Positions 51,447 to 60,200 of a stretch of DNA of 64,000 nucleotides are shown here, piece by piece. The stretch is from Mycobacterium nebraskense. Lineage in GTDB: Bacteria > Actinomycetota > Actinomycetes > Mycobacteriales > Mycobacteriaceae. Below the pieces are notes generated by a model that saw only the letters and a list, made by a program, of their open reading frames with translations, had not been told where the DNA came from and searched no databases. How positions within the stretch are numbered: the stretch's first letter is position 1; the number at the start of each line of letters is the position of its first letter. The stretch spans positions 1 through 64,000 of the forward strand of contig NZ_LQPH01000125.1 of NCBI RefSeq assembly GCF_002102255.1, written 5' to 3'. A program made the position numbers and the translations under genes.

Positions 51447-51668
51447 ATGGACTATGTGGAGCAAGCTGGAATGATTCTGTATGCGCTTAAGAAGATTCTC
51501 CAGGAGCGCCAAAAACTACGGGGTGTGAGCTCCCCGACCGAGGATGAGTGGCGGGCGATCAACGGGGCGATCGCGGCCACCGGATTCAAGGTCGACGAGC
51601 CGTGGTCGTCGGCGGGTATGGGCGAGTGGCAAGCCACGCTCGAGCACGCGCTCACCGCCTCATACTAG
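51447..51668 (+). CDS. Small acidic hypothetical protein
   Basis: The 73-residue product (MDYVEQAGMILYALKKILQERQ, then SSPTEDEWRAINGAIAATGF and EWQATLEHALTASY) is helical and soluble with no signal. The ATG is set by the -10 box just upstream, implying leaderless expression separate from the eccA operon. It lies at the convergence between the ESX-P block and the minus-strand transfer operon. The family is unknown to me. Confidence 0.5.
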   Translation: MDYVEQAGMILYALKKILQERQKLRGVSSPTEDEWRAINGAIAATGFKVDEPWSSAGMGEWQATLEHALTASY

Positions 51669-51701
51669 ATCGGCTGCGCCACAAGCGCTTTCGGTCTCTC
51701 G

Positions 51702-53771
51702 TCAATGTGTGGGACGGCCCTTGACAGGGGTGCTGTCCTCGTCGACGTCGACTCTGTCGGGCTGTGGGCGCGTACTGGGGCGCTGCGGCTGGTGTGGCGG
51801 AGAGGCTGGGTTGGCGCGCTGGTGCGTGGGGCGCTCGGGGCTGCCGCCCCGGCCGGGGGCTGGGGTTGGCGCTGGTTGGGCGCCGGCAGGCGCGGCGGGA
51901 CCACCTTGGGGCGAAGAGTTGGGGGCGCCGGCCGGGGGGTTGGGTTGCTGTGCGCCAGTAGAGCTGTGGTCGCGGTGGCGGCGCTGAGCGACGTGACCGG
52001 CGACGGCGGCCGCAGCGACGGCTTCGGGTGCCACGACGGCGGTGGCGGCCTCACCGGCCATCATGGCACCATCGGCGGCGGCCGCAGTCCCGCCGGCGGT
52101 GGAGGAGGCCGCCACGTCAGCGGCGGGGGCCTGTGGTGCTGGGGTTTGTTGAGAGGCGCGCCCGGGTGAGGGTGGGCGTCCGCCGGGGGGGCGGCCGTTG
52201 ACTGGGGGGCCGGTGAGGGGCTGGTCGGGCTCGTCGGGGGTATCGGAGGAGTCGTCGTCGGGTTTTTTGGCCCATGGTGCGCGCGAGTTGAGGTCTTTGG
52301 CTCGGTCGTAGGCGTCTTGTCCGCGTTGGTATCCTTCGCGGCCGCGGTGGACGAGTTCACTGATGGTGTGGGTGAAATCTTGGCGGGTGTGATCGCCGAG
52401 TTCGCGTTTGAGCCACCAGAACACGCCGATGGCGACGGCGGAGATGATGGCGATCATGAATAGCCGCGCGAGTGGGTGGGTCATGCCGACCTGGTCGGCG
52501 TAGCCGCCGCGGGCGCCCATTTTGAGCACGATCATGGCCGCGATGGAGATGTAGGTGGTGTAGGCGAATACCAGGGCGGCGTGTTTGAAGAACATGGTGA
52601 TGCGCCGCGCGGCGCGCCGGCGCGGGTGGCCGTGGATCATGGCGGGTGCGGCGGCCACGATGGACATCAGGGCGTTGACGAAGGCCGCGCAGCATACCAT
52701 GACGTAGCTGTAGGTGACGTAGCAGACGAAGAACGCGAAGACTGCGCCCAGGAGGCCGTAGCAGGCGCCCAGGGCGAGGTTGGCGCCGCTGAGGTGTTGG
52801 GCGAAGGACAGGGCTTGGGGTGCGCCGCAGGAGGCCATGGCGTGGGCGGGTGCTGCGAGGTCGCCGGCGTTGGGTGGGGTGAGCATGGCGGCGGTGTAGG
52901 CGCCACCGCAGGTGCCGATGTTATCGACGGTGGTGCCGAAGTTCATCAGCTGTAACGGCATTCGCAAGGTGGTGTCGGCGATGAGGCCGGTGAGGTGTTG
53001 GAGCTGGGCCTGGCCGCCGCCGCTAGTGATGGTGCCGTTGGCGAAGGCTGCTTGGGAGATGCTGAAGCCGAGGTTGCGTCCTTGGGTCAGTAGCCCGTTT
53101 TCGCTGTAGAGGTCGGACAGCGGGTCGCGGGTGAGCACGATGCCCAGGATGCCAACGGCGATGGTGGACACCATGATTCCGGCGCCGAAGCCTTTGCGAC
53201 CATGCCACAGGATGTGGAAGGCGCCGACTGAGACACCGAGCAGTAGGCAGATGGGGAAGACCCACAGGTCGGCAAGGATCACCCGGATTGTCTCGAAGAC
53301 CGGCCGAAACCAGGTGGCCAGCCACACCAGCCACGTGTTGGACATGGCGAACCGCAGCAGCCACAGCGACATGGCGATCATGAAGATGTAGATGCCGGCT
53401 TGGGCTTGCAGCAGTTCGATCACGCCTTCATGGGTCATGCCGGTGGTGACGGCGTTGGCCAGCCAGCGGGCCCAGCTCGACGGGTCCCAGCTGAGGCCAG
53501 GTCCTGCTTTGGTGATGGCTTCGGTGGTGCTGACCACGGACAGGTAGTAGTTGCCCACGGGGACGCCGTGGCTGTCGGTGACCCCGGTCCAGTTCAGTGC
53601 ACCGGCCAGGGTGGAGGCGGCCGCGGGCGGGGCGGCTCCGATCGCGGCGGCGGCCAGGGTGTGGGTGATGAACCAGAAGGTGGTGACGCGCCGCAGGCGT
53701 GGGCGGGTGGCCATCTGGTAGCCGAGGTATTCGGCGGCGCGCTGGCCGAATGTTGTTGGCGGGGTGGTCAT
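51702..53771 (-). CDS. Polytopic membrane protein of the type IV transfer system (VirB6/TrbL-like)
   Basis: The 689-residue protein has about eight membrane helices between residues 30 and 470, among them AGIYIFMIAMSLWLLRF, VFPICLLLGVSVGAFHILW, IMVSTIAVGILGIVL, CYGLLGAVFAFFVCYVTYSYVMVCC, VFAYTTYISIAAMIVL and LFMIAIISAVAIGVFWW. A long Pro/Ala/Gly-rich hydrophilic tail (about 520-689) follows. Size, topology and position directly after the VirB4-like gene (4-bp ATGA overlap) match the VirB6/TrbL-type channel component of actinobacterial conjugation systems. Assignment is by layout. It ends the minus-strand operon. Confidence 0.7.
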   Translation of the reverse strand: MTTPPTTFGQRAAEYLGYQMATRPRLRRVTTFWFITHTLAAAAIGAAPPAAASTLAGALNWTGVTDSHGVPVGNYYLSVVSTTEAITKAGPGLSWDPSSWARWLANAVTTGMTHEGVIELLQAQAGIYIFMIAMSLWLLRFAMSNTWLVWLATWFRPVFETIRVILADLWVFPICLLLGVSVGAFHILWHGRKGFGAGIMVSTIAVGILGIVLTRDPLSDLYSENGLLTQGRNLGFSISQAAFANGTITSGGGQAQLQHLTGLIADTTLRMPLQLMNFGTTVDNIGTCGGAYTAAMLTPPNAGDLAAPAHAMASCGAPQALSFAQHLSGANLALGACYGLLGAVFAFFVCYVTYSYVMVCCAAFVNALMSIVAAAPAMIHGHPRRRAARRITMFFKHAALVFAYTTYISIAAMIVLKMGARGGYADQVGMTHPLARLFMIAIISAVAIGVFWWLKRELGDHTRQDFTHTISELVHRGREGYQRGQDAYDRAKDLNSRAPWAKKPDDDSSDTPDEPDQPLTGPPVNGRPPGGRPPSPGRASQQTPAPQAPAADVAASSTAGGTAAAADGAMMAGEAATAVVAPEAVAAAAVAGHVAQRRHRDHSSTGAQQPNPPAGAPNSSPQGGPAAPAGAQPAPTPAPGRGGSPERPTHQRANPASPPHQPQRPSTRPQPDRVDVDEDSTPVKGRPTH

Positions 53772-56749
53772 GCCGCGCGCCCGGGGGTGGTGTCGTAGGC
53801 GTCGTGCACGGCGGCGTCGGGTTCGGTGGCTACCCAGATGGGCGATTTGCGGCGGAACTCGTCGACGAAGAATCCGTAGCCTTGCCGCGCGCCGCGGTTG
53901 GGGCCGGCGGCGGAGTCAACCTCGTCGAAGGCGGTGGGGTCGCGCATCTCATCCGGGGAGGGCTGAGCGAGGAAGAATTCTTCGATGTCGGGGTAGTCGT
54001 CGAGGCGGATGCCGACTTTGGCGGCGACTTGGCGTGCCAGGTCTTCGTTTTCAAACGGCATGATCAGTTGCTGGGTGATGAACTCATCACCCATGAGCGC
54101 GAGGTCTTTGATGGGATTTTGGGTGATGATCAACAACCCTGTGTAGTGCTTGCGAGCTTGGCGGCTGATCAGGTGTGCGTCGTCGGCGCCGGCGCGGGAG
54201 TTGAGCAGGGCGGAGGCTTCTTCGAGGACGATGAGCCCAAACCGGGTGGGATCGGCGAAAAATGTCACTCTGGCTAGTCTCACGAGCATGCCGTAGATGG
54301 CCACGGAGGCACGTTTGCGGTCGGAGAGCTGTTCGTAGAGGTGCGGGGTGTTCATCTCTTTGGCGGTGGGCAGGTCGAGGCTGCCGGTGAGCCAGATCGT
54401 GACGTCGAGTCTGGCCAGGTCGGGCACGGGCAGCGTGTCGTCGAAGATGGCTCGGGTGAAGGCGTGGCTGGCCCACGATTGCAGGGCGGCAAGGATGGGG
54501 GCGAGGTCGTCGGCGAGTCTGACGACTTGCGGGGCGCGATTGTCGGGCCCAGTCGAGGGGGCCTGGATGTGGCTGATGTATTTCATGAGCGCTGCGGTGC
54601 TGGTGATGTCGAGCGCGGCAGCGACGTCGGCCTGCAGGATGGCGCGTAGGCGGCGCACTCCAACGCTGCGCGCATCCAGGCTCATCATGGGAACCATGTA
54701 GTCCAGCCAGTAGCCGCCGGCGACGTCGGCGGGGAAGACACGCAGCGGGTCGCAGCTGAACTGGTTGCCGGCCATGTCGATGACGGCTTTGTTGTCGACA
54801 TCGGCGAGGGCTTTTTCCCACTCGGTGCCGGGGTCGACGATGAATGCTTGTGCGCCGCGTTGGATTTCGCCGCGGGTGATGCGTTTGGCGGCATAGGATT
54901 TGCCGTAGCCCAGCGCGCCGCTGCACACCAGGCAGGGGTTGCGGTTGCGACGCGCGGCGGCGGGCAGGTCGAGCAGCACGGCGCTGTTGAGGGCGTTGTT
55001 TCTGTTGAATCCCAGTAGGATTCCGGTGCTGTTGCCGACCATGGATGAGGTGAACGGCACGAAGCGTGACCACTTTTTGGTGGTGGTGGGTTGGGTGAAT
55101 TGGTCGATGGTGGTTTTGTGGGCGGGGGCGGCGGGGTTGAAGGCTGCCCAGAGTTTGGTTTGGGCGCCGCGGTAGTGGCGGATGGCGATTTGGCCAGATT
55201 GGGTGAGTTCTTCGCGGAGGCGTTTGACGCTGTAGTCCAGGGTGTGTTGATCGGGGGCGCCGACTGCGATGACGAACGCGGCATGTAGGGGCCGTTCGTC
55301 GATGTTGGCTTCGAGCTGGCGGTTGTATTCGGCGAGTTGGCGCCAGGTGGCGATGAGTTCGGCGTCGCCGTTGCGGACGTCGCGGCGCTGGGTGAATTGG
55401 TCGTCGATGTTGCCTTTGGCGCGGTCGTTGCGCACGAATTCCATTTCGCGGCTTACGGTTACGAGGTTGACGGCGAAGTCGAAGGTGGCGCCGGTGTCGA
55501 GGTCGTCGAGGGCTTGCAGAAATTCTGATCCGGGGAACACGATGCCGGCCTTGGGCATGTCGACGACTGGCAGGATCGCTTGGTAGCTGTCGGGATACGC
55601 GCCTTCGGGACTGGAGACTCGCAGGGTTTTGCTCCACGAGGGGATGCGCCGCAGGCCGGCGGTCCACGCGAGCAGCGCCGCGGCGGACAAGACGGCGAGG
55701 GGGGCTGCTAGCGGGAGTCCGACCAGGAGGCCGGCCGCGATGGCAGCGGCGGCGAGTCCGGCTGCGATGAGATGCAGCGGCAGGAGGCGGCCGCCGCGAT
55801 GGTGTTGGTCGCCGTCGTCGAAAACCGCGGCGGGCAGCGCGGCGGTGTCGAGCTGGTCTGTGGTAGCCCGGCGGGGTAGGGGGTTGTTGAACACTCCGCG
55901 CCAAGCGTTGTGCCGCCAGAACCAGTCGATCATGTCCGCACTGACCGGTTGGGGCGCGAACTGCTCGGGAATGGCGGTGATGATGTCGTGGGCCAGGCGC
56001 TGGTAGGCGGCCACCGAGTCGTCGGAGTCTTTGTCGCGCCCGATTACCCAGTCGCGCAGTTTGGCGGCTTGACCTGCAGGGCTGTGCCCGGCGCGGCCGG
56101 CGTCGACGGGCATGGCCAGCCAGTAGATGCGGGTGCGGGGGTGGTGGTTCTTGAGGACGGGCTTCATCCGCTGGCAGGAGTTGACCCAAGCGGGCTTGTC
56201 GCGGTGACCATCAACCATGGCGCGGAGCAGCTGGCGCTGGTTTTGGGGTACGGAGAGCCCGAATACCCAGGTGCCGGCGGGGACTTCGCGGGCCAGGGCT
56301 TGGTGACTGTCGGCCACGCCGGTGCGGCGTTTGGTGGATTGCAGGTAGTAGGGCAATCCGCTGATCAGGTAGTGGGCGTAGATACCGTGGGCGGTGAAGC
56401 TCAGGTTGCCGATGACGGTGCGCGGCGGTGTCAGCAGCGGGTCGCTGGCGGTGCTGGCCAGGGTGGGGCGCAGGGCGCGCCAGGCGCTGACAATGCGGAA
56501 GCGCAGGTTGGGCCGCTGACGGGGGATCAGTGCCGCGGCCCCGGCGGTGGCGGCGGTGAGCAGCAGGCCGTAGATCAAGATGGCGCGGGCGTGCCCGGAA
56601 TCCAGAGCGAGGATGGTGAGGGCGACAGTGAGGGCGGTGCCGCCGTAGAGGCTGACCGCCACCCAGAGCCGCAGCGGCTTTTTGAACAGGATGTCGGTGT
56701 AGACCGGGGTGTCGTGGACGCCTTTGAATAGTTGCGCTGATTCGGTCAC
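53768..56749 (-). CDS. virB4: VirB4-family conjugation ATPase
   Basis: The 993-residue protein has two N-terminal membrane helices (about 28-75: LWVAVSLYGGTALTVALTILAL and AILIYGLLLTAATAGAAAL), a further pair near 310-365, and a C-terminal motor. Walker A is CSGALGYGKSYAAKRI (near 610), Walker B is FGLIVLEEASALLNS (near 840), and the stretch HYTGLLIITQNPIKDLALMG before the end is typical of VirB4/TraC ATPases that energise type IV pili or channel assembly. Membrane helices fused to VirB4 recall a VirB3-VirB4 arrangement. This is the central energiser of DNA transfer on the plasmid. Confidence 0.93.
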   Translation of the reverse strand: MTESAQLFKGVHDTPVYTDILFKKPLRLWVAVSLYGGTALTVALTILALDSGHARAILIYGLLLTAATAGAAALIPRQRPNLRFRIVSAWRALRPTLASTASDPLLTPPRTVIGNLSFTAHGIYAHYLISGLPYYLQSTKRRTGVADSHQALAREVPAGTWVFGLSVPQNQRQLLRAMVDGHRDKPAWVNSCQRMKPVLKNHHPRTRIYWLAMPVDAGRAGHSPAGQAAKLRDWVIGRDKDSDDSVAAYQRLAHDIITAIPEQFAPQPVSADMIDWFWRHNAWRGVFNNPLPRRATTDQLDTAALPAAVFDDGDQHHRGGRLLPLHLIAAGLAAAAIAAGLLVGLPLAAPLAVLSAAALLAWTAGLRRIPSWSKTLRVSSPEGAYPDSYQAILPVVDMPKAGIVFPGSEFLQALDDLDTGATFDFAVNLVTVSREMEFVRNDRAKGNIDDQFTQRRDVRNGDAELIATWRQLAEYNRQLEANIDERPLHAAFVIAVGAPDQHTLDYSVKRLREELTQSGQIAIRHYRGAQTKLWAAFNPAAPAHKTTIDQFTQPTTTKKWSRFVPFTSSMVGNSTGILLGFNRNNALNSAVLLDLPAAARRNRNPCLVCSGALGYGKSYAAKRITRGEIQRGAQAFIVDPGTEWEKALADVDNKAVIDMAGNQFSCDPLRVFPADVAGGYWLDYMVPMMSLDARSVGVRRLRAILQADVAAALDITSTAALMKYISHIQAPSTGPDNRAPQVVRLADDLAPILAALQSWASHAFTRAIFDDTLPVPDLARLDVTIWLTGSLDLPTAKEMNTPHLYEQLSDRKRASVAIYGMLVRLARVTFFADPTRFGLIVLEEASALLNSRAGADDAHLISRQARKHYTGLLIITQNPIKDLALMGDEFITQQLIMPFENEDLARQVAAKVGIRLDDYPDIEEFFLAQPSPDEMRDPTAFDEVDSAAGPNRGARQGYGFFVDEFRRKSPIWVATEPDAAVHDAYDTTPGRAA

Positions 56750-56822
56750 GGGTTATTTTCCTCGCGCGTTGTGACCGCGGAACCGGGTCGCCGGTTGCGG
56801 TGGAAGGGATGCTGTCGCAGGG

Positions 56823-57107
56823 TTATTGGCCGAATTGGCCGGTGGTGATGCCGGTGCGATCGACGGTGTGTTTGGTCGAGACGTAGATCGCATAACCCGA
56901 GCCGACGATCACGGCGACGACGACGCCGGTTAGGGCCCAGCCCACGGTCGCGCCGATGCGGCCGCCGAAGAAGGAGCCGACCGCGCGTGCACCGCCGCCG
57001 AGCAGGATAAGCACGACCATCACACCTACCCCGATGGTGTAGAGGGCATGGCTGCCCGAAACGAGGTCGGCGACGGCCAAAACCGTTGTGTGCGAAGCGG
57101 TGTTCAT
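56823..57107 (-). CDS. Small two-helix membrane protein of the transfer operon, copy 1
   Basis: ATG 57107 with AGGGA upstream gives 94 residues: a short start (MNTASHTTVLAVADLVSGS), membrane helix ALYTIGVGVMVVLILLGGGARAV, a Gly-rich turn SFFGGRIGATV, and a second helix GWALTGVVVAVIVGSGYAIYV. Two helices with a short loop just upstream of virB4 resemble VirB2-type pilins or the PrgI-like/VirB3 small proteins. No cleavable signal is evident. Two further small membrane genes follow the same plan upstream. Confidence 0.65.
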   Translation of the reverse strand: MNTASHTTVLAVADLVSGSHALYTIGVGVMVVLILLGGGARAVGSFFGGRIGATVGWALTGVVVAVIVGSGYAIYVSTKHTVDRTGITTGQFGQ

Positions 57108-57127
57108 ATCAGTATTCCCTTTCATGG

Positions 57128-57376
57128 TTAGTGCAATGACAGCGAGAGAGGTCCAAGGATGGGGCCGAAGGCGATGACGACGGCGGTGCTGGGGGTGAGA
57201 ACTCCCCATCCCAGCGCGACCATGGTGCGCCCCTGACGGGCGGACTCGACAGCGAGTGCCAAGCTGGCGAGCACAACGCACACAACGCCCCCACCCAAGC
57301 CGATGGCGCCGAGGAGGGGAGGTCCCGCAACCTGGTTGGCGGCGTCGAAAAGCGTTGGGGCTGATGCGGTATGCAC
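57128..57376 (-). CDS. Small two-helix membrane protein of the transfer operon, copy 2
   Basis: GTG 57376 (AAAGGA nine bases upstream) gives 82 residues with two membrane helices: LLGAIGLGGGVVCVVLASLALAV and MVALGWGVLTPSTAVVIAFGPILG. It resembles the next gene in size and topology but not in sequence. It is probably a structural component of the transfer channel, by position. Confidence 0.6.
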   Translation of the reverse strand: MHTASAPTLFDAANQVAGPPLLGAIGLGGGVVCVVLASLALAVESARQGRTMVALGWGVLTPSTAVVIAFGPILGPLSLSLH

Positions 57377-57401
57377 GTCAGGGTTCCTTTCACGATTTAC
57401 T

Positions 57402-57629
57402 TCAGCGGTCCGGGCCGAATTGTGAATTTGGCACAACGGGGCCGAATTCGCGGTCGTGCCCGTGGGCGAGAGGCGGCGCTGCGAACACGAGCGCCGCGGT
57501 GAGCACTGTGGTCCAGATGAGGGACGCCCAGACGCGGCGGTACACGTACACGGCGCACAGCAGCACCGAGGGGGCGATCAGGATCGGTACGAGAAGGTGA
57601 TGGCGGTCGAGAAAATGCAGAAGGCTCAT
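57402..57629 (-). CDS. Small two-helix membrane protein of the transfer operon, copy 3
   Basis: The 75-residue protein (ATG 57629, AAAGGA upstream) has helices LLVPILIAPSVLLCAVYVY and ASLIWTTVLTAALVFAAPPLAHG and a short polar tail. It lies 13 bp after the TcpC-like gene. I do not recognise the family; a role in the mating channel is inferred from operon position. Confidence 0.6.
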   Translation of the reverse strand: MSLLHFLDRHHLLVPILIAPSVLLCAVYVYRRVWASLIWTTVLTAALVFAAPPLAHGHDREFGPVVPNSQFGPDR

Positions 57630-57642
57630 GGTGGGTGTTCCT

Positions 57643-58569
57643 TTAGCGGGGCGCGGCGGCCGCGGTGGGGATGACAGGGGTCAGTTCGGCGCCCTGGGCG
57701 AGCAGGGGGGCATAGTCGAGGCCCGAGACGCTCCAGCGGCCGCTGGTGACGGTCAACGCGATCGGGTAGTCCAGTTGAAGCGGTGCGTACTGGCTGGTCA
57801 CGGCGTTGACAGTGGCCAACACGTGCACGGTGGTGCCCTCAGCAGGCACATCGTGATCGCCGGGGGCGTGGTTGGAGACGAGTTTGATGACTTGGGCGGA
57901 GCGGTAGTCCGCGGCGGGAAGCAGCCCGGAGTTGGTGGTGACGTAGCGTTCCAGCCCGCCGGCGCCGGTCAAAAAGCTGGTGATGAATCCGCTGACCGTG
58001 GTGAAAGCCGGTGAGGTGTCGGCGACCGCAGTGGAATAGCCCAGCGGCGCGTCCGCGCCGGCGCCGGGCCCGTTGACCCGGGCCGGTAGTGCGCTGGCCC
58101 GCAGTCCGTAGTTGCTGTAGACGACGGGCAGCCGGTAGTAGGCGGTGCGGGGGGTGGCGGCCTCGAACGGGCGCTCGGAGACGGTGATCACCACGCTCCA
58201 CTGCTGGGTGGTGCCGGCGTCGCTGACCAGGGTGACCGCTGAGACTGCCGGGGAGGTGACGATGAGCGCGGGGGTGGTGGGCAGCTTCATGGGGTCGCGC
58301 AGCGACCAGCAGTCATGCAGGACCTGTTGGTGAGATGCGGTGGCGGTGAGCCAACGGGTCACACAGTCTTGGGCGTAGGAGCCGACCAGGGCGGTGCGGT
58401 TGACCGCGCTGCGGGCCGGGCCTGCGACGTCGATGGGGTCGTTGAAGATCCACCCCCAGATGGTGGCGATGGCCACCACGCTGCAGGAGGCCAGGCCGAT
58501 GATGAGGCCCGCGCGGCGAAACGCGGTGTGGGTGCCGTGAAGTCGTTGACGCCAGGTGTTGGTGAGCAT
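57643..58569 (-). CDS. tcpC: TcpC-like conjugation protein (VirB8 class)
   Basis: From ATG 58569 the protein has 308 residues: a basic N-terminus, one membrane helix (AGLIIGLASCSVVAIATIWGWIF), then an extracytoplasmic region with two mixed alpha/beta parts (about 60-180 and 190-305: ARSAVNRTALVGSYAQDCVTRWLTA..., FITSFLTGAGGLERYVT...LLPAADYR, then DYPIALTVTSGRWSVSGLDYAP). A membrane anchor plus two NTF2/VirB8-like domains is the TcpC layout of Gram-positive conjugation systems. It is needed for channel assembly in known systems. Confidence 0.8.
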   Translation of the reverse strand: MLTNTWRQRLHGTHTAFRRAGLIIGLASCSVVAIATIWGWIFNDPIDVAGPARSAVNRTALVGSYAQDCVTRWLTATASHQQVLHDCWSLRDPMKLPTTPALIVTSPAVSAVTLVSDAGTTQQWSVVITVSERPFEAATPRTAYYRLPVVYSNYGLRASALPARVNGPGAGADAPLGYSTAVADTSPAFTTVSGFITSFLTGAGGLERYVTTNSGLLPAADYRSAQVIKLVSNHAPGDHDVPAEGTTVHVLATVNAVTSQYAPLQLDYPIALTVTSGRWSVSGLDYAPLLAQGAELTPVIPTAAAAPR

Positions 58570-58585
58570 GGTTGGTGGAAGCCTC

Positions 58586-59800
58586 CTACTGGTGCAGGGG
58601 TGAGTGGCCGAAGATTTTGATCGACGACGACGCAAACGTGTTGTCAGCGGGATCGGTGTGACTGGTCTCGGCAGGCAGGCCAGGCAGCATCGGGGTGCTG
58701 CTGGTCGGTGCAGGATCGGCCGGGGCGGCCGGTGGTCCCATCACCTCGCCGAACAGACCCCCGCCGCCGGGAGCCGAAGTGGTGGTGGGGGCGGTGTCGG
58801 CGGGTGCGCGCCCGGTCTCTTGGACGAGCATGATGATTCGAGAGGCCAGCACCCCGCTGCTGGGCAGGGGTTTGCAGGCCTCGCCGTGCACGCTGCCGGT
58901 CTCTTGGGGGATCGCGGTGGGCGGGACGTCGTTGAAGCTCCACTGCACCCGGGTCAGGACGCGGTGCTGGTGCCATTGATCGGCGCCCGAGGCGTCGGCC
59001 CCGACCCAGCCCGGAGCGATGCAGACCGAGGTGACCACCATGGTGCGGCCGAGATTGATGACCAGGAATTGACCGACGTTGCCGCCGGTGACACAGACCC
59101 AGGCCTGGGTGGTGTCGGGGCCGGCGACTGATTGCGCGGCAGTCGATCCGGGCAGGCAGCCCACCGACGTGGCGGTGTAGGGGATGGCCGAGTCTTGGCC
59201 CTCGGGCGCCGGGGTGGTACTGGACGGGGCGGCCAGAACGCTGAGCCGGGTGCCCGGCTGTGCGGGTTGAGGCTGCTCGTTGGTGTGCGGGTCGCTGCGC
59301 ATGGCCAGCAGGCCTGCGCTGACCAGGACGGTGGCCGCCACGGTGATGACCGCGAAGCCCACGGCGATCTTCTTGTTGTAGCGGGGGGTGCTCTTGGTCT
59401 TCGCGCCACCGGTGTCCTCGTCCTTGGGGGAGGTGGGCTGGTGGGCCAGATCGGTTGCCGGTGAGGGGTTTTCGGTGCTGTCACGCTCGGTGCTGGGTGC
59501 CGGTGTGTCGTCGTCTACAGTGCCGGGCTGCTCATCACGTTCGTCGGCAGGGCCGGGGCCGTCGAGATCAACGAGCTCGTCGTCATCGGCGGGCCGTCGC
59601 TCGCCGAACTGCTCGGCACTACCGCCGTCGCCGCTGGGTTCCCAGTCCGGTTCAGGATCGGGACTTGGCGGCGGAGGGAGCTCATCTCCAGGGCCGGGGA
59701 CGTGCGTGGTGATCACGTCGGGGCCGTCGCTGTCGATCTCATCGAAGAACGCCTGCGTGGCAGCGCAATAGTACTCGTGATCGGTCGTGGGCTTGCTCAT
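58586..59800 (-). CDS. Membrane-anchored transfer-operon protein with discoidin-like domain
   Basis: ATG 59800 gives 404 residues: an acidic Pro-rich cytoplasmic part (1-135), one membrane helix (KIAVGFAVITVAATVLVSAGLLAM near 145-165), a linker, and a domain at about 200-345. That domain reads CLPGSTAAQSVAGPDTTQAWVCVTGG, QFLVINLGRTMVVTSVCIAPGW, VLTRVQWSFND and ASRIIMLVQETGRAP. The series of strands (FLVINLG, VTSVCIAPGW, VQWSFND, IIMLVQET) is that of discoidin/F5-8C-type carbohydrate-binding folds. It may hold a wall or glycan ligand for mating contact. Its start overlaps the stop of the upstream gene. Confidence 0.65.
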   Translation of the reverse strand: MSKPTTDHEYYCAATQAFFDEIDSDGPDVITTHVPGPGDELPPPPSPDPEPDWEPSGDGGSAEQFGERRPADDDELVDLDGPGPADERDEQPGTVDDDTPAPSTERDSTENPSPATDLAHQPTSPKDEDTGGAKTKSTPRYNKKIAVGFAVITVAATVLVSAGLLAMRSDPHTNEQPQPAQPGTRLSVLAAPSSTTPAPEGQDSAIPYTATSVGCLPGSTAAQSVAGPDTTQAWVCVTGGNVGQFLVINLGRTMVVTSVCIAPGWVGADASGADQWHQHRVLTRVQWSFNDVPPTAIPQETGSVHGEACKPLPSSGVLASRIIMLVQETGRAPADTAPTTTSAPGGGGLFGEVMGPPAAPADPAPTSSTPMLPGLPAETSHTDPADNTFASSSIKIFGHSPLHQ

Positions 59801-60102
59801 GGCAGACGCCGCCGCACACCGGGGGGCAGGCTGCGCGGGCGCAGCGCCGCCGAGGACATCTGGGATGGCGCCCACGGCGTCGCCGGCGGCAGCTGCGGGC
59901 TGGCCACGCCGGTCGGGTAGGCCGAGTGATGCTGCGCGCGGCGCGCCCGGCGCCGGCGTGCGCTGACGCCCCAAGCGGCGACGATCAGACCGGCGACCAC
60001 GACGCCGGCAAACAGGTGTTGGGTCACGAAGACCACCGCTGTGATCAGGGTGAAAACACATCCCATGATGGCGATGACAAAAACGCCCATTACCACGCGC
60101 AT
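59797..60102 (-). CDS. Small membrane protein, first gene of the minus-strand transfer operon
   Basis: The 101-residue protein (ATG 60102, AGGAGG seven bases upstream) has a hydrophobic N-terminal half with two close membrane helices (VMGVFVIAIMGCVFTLITAVVFV and LFAGVVVAGLIVAAWGV), then a basic RRRRARRA stop and a Pro-rich tail. It starts 36 bp after an operator palindrome and opens the operon that runs to 51702. Function is unknown. Confidence 0.65.
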   Translation of the reverse strand: MRVVMGVFVIAIMGCVFTLITAVVFVTQHLFAGVVVAGLIVAAWGVSARRRRARRAQHHSAYPTGVASPQLPPATPWAPSQMSSAALRPRSLPPGVRRRLP

Positions 60103-60137
60103 CTGCTGACCTCCTGTCCTTGGGCTCAGCTTAAGGG

Positions 60138-60158
60138 GTGGAATAACTGATATTCCAC
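60138..60158. promoter_or_regulatory. Palindromic operator between divergent transfer operons
   Basis: GTGGAATA-ACTGA-TATTCCAC is a perfect inverted repeat with 8-base arms. It sits in the 98-bp space between the two divergent transfer operons, next to the gene of an HTH regulator that probably binds it. TACCGT (60188-60193) fits a -10 box 7 bases before the regulator's GTG. Confidence 0.7.
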
Positions 60159-60200
60159 GGCCGTAGCGAAATAACTTGATCGGTTGTTACCGTCATTCGT

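Noticed and set aside
53699..54277. Plus-strand frames opposite virB4 and other minus-strand transfer genes, including long frames near 54-57 kb
   Set aside because: High GC gives open antisense frames; none has domains, while the minus strand has Walker motifs.
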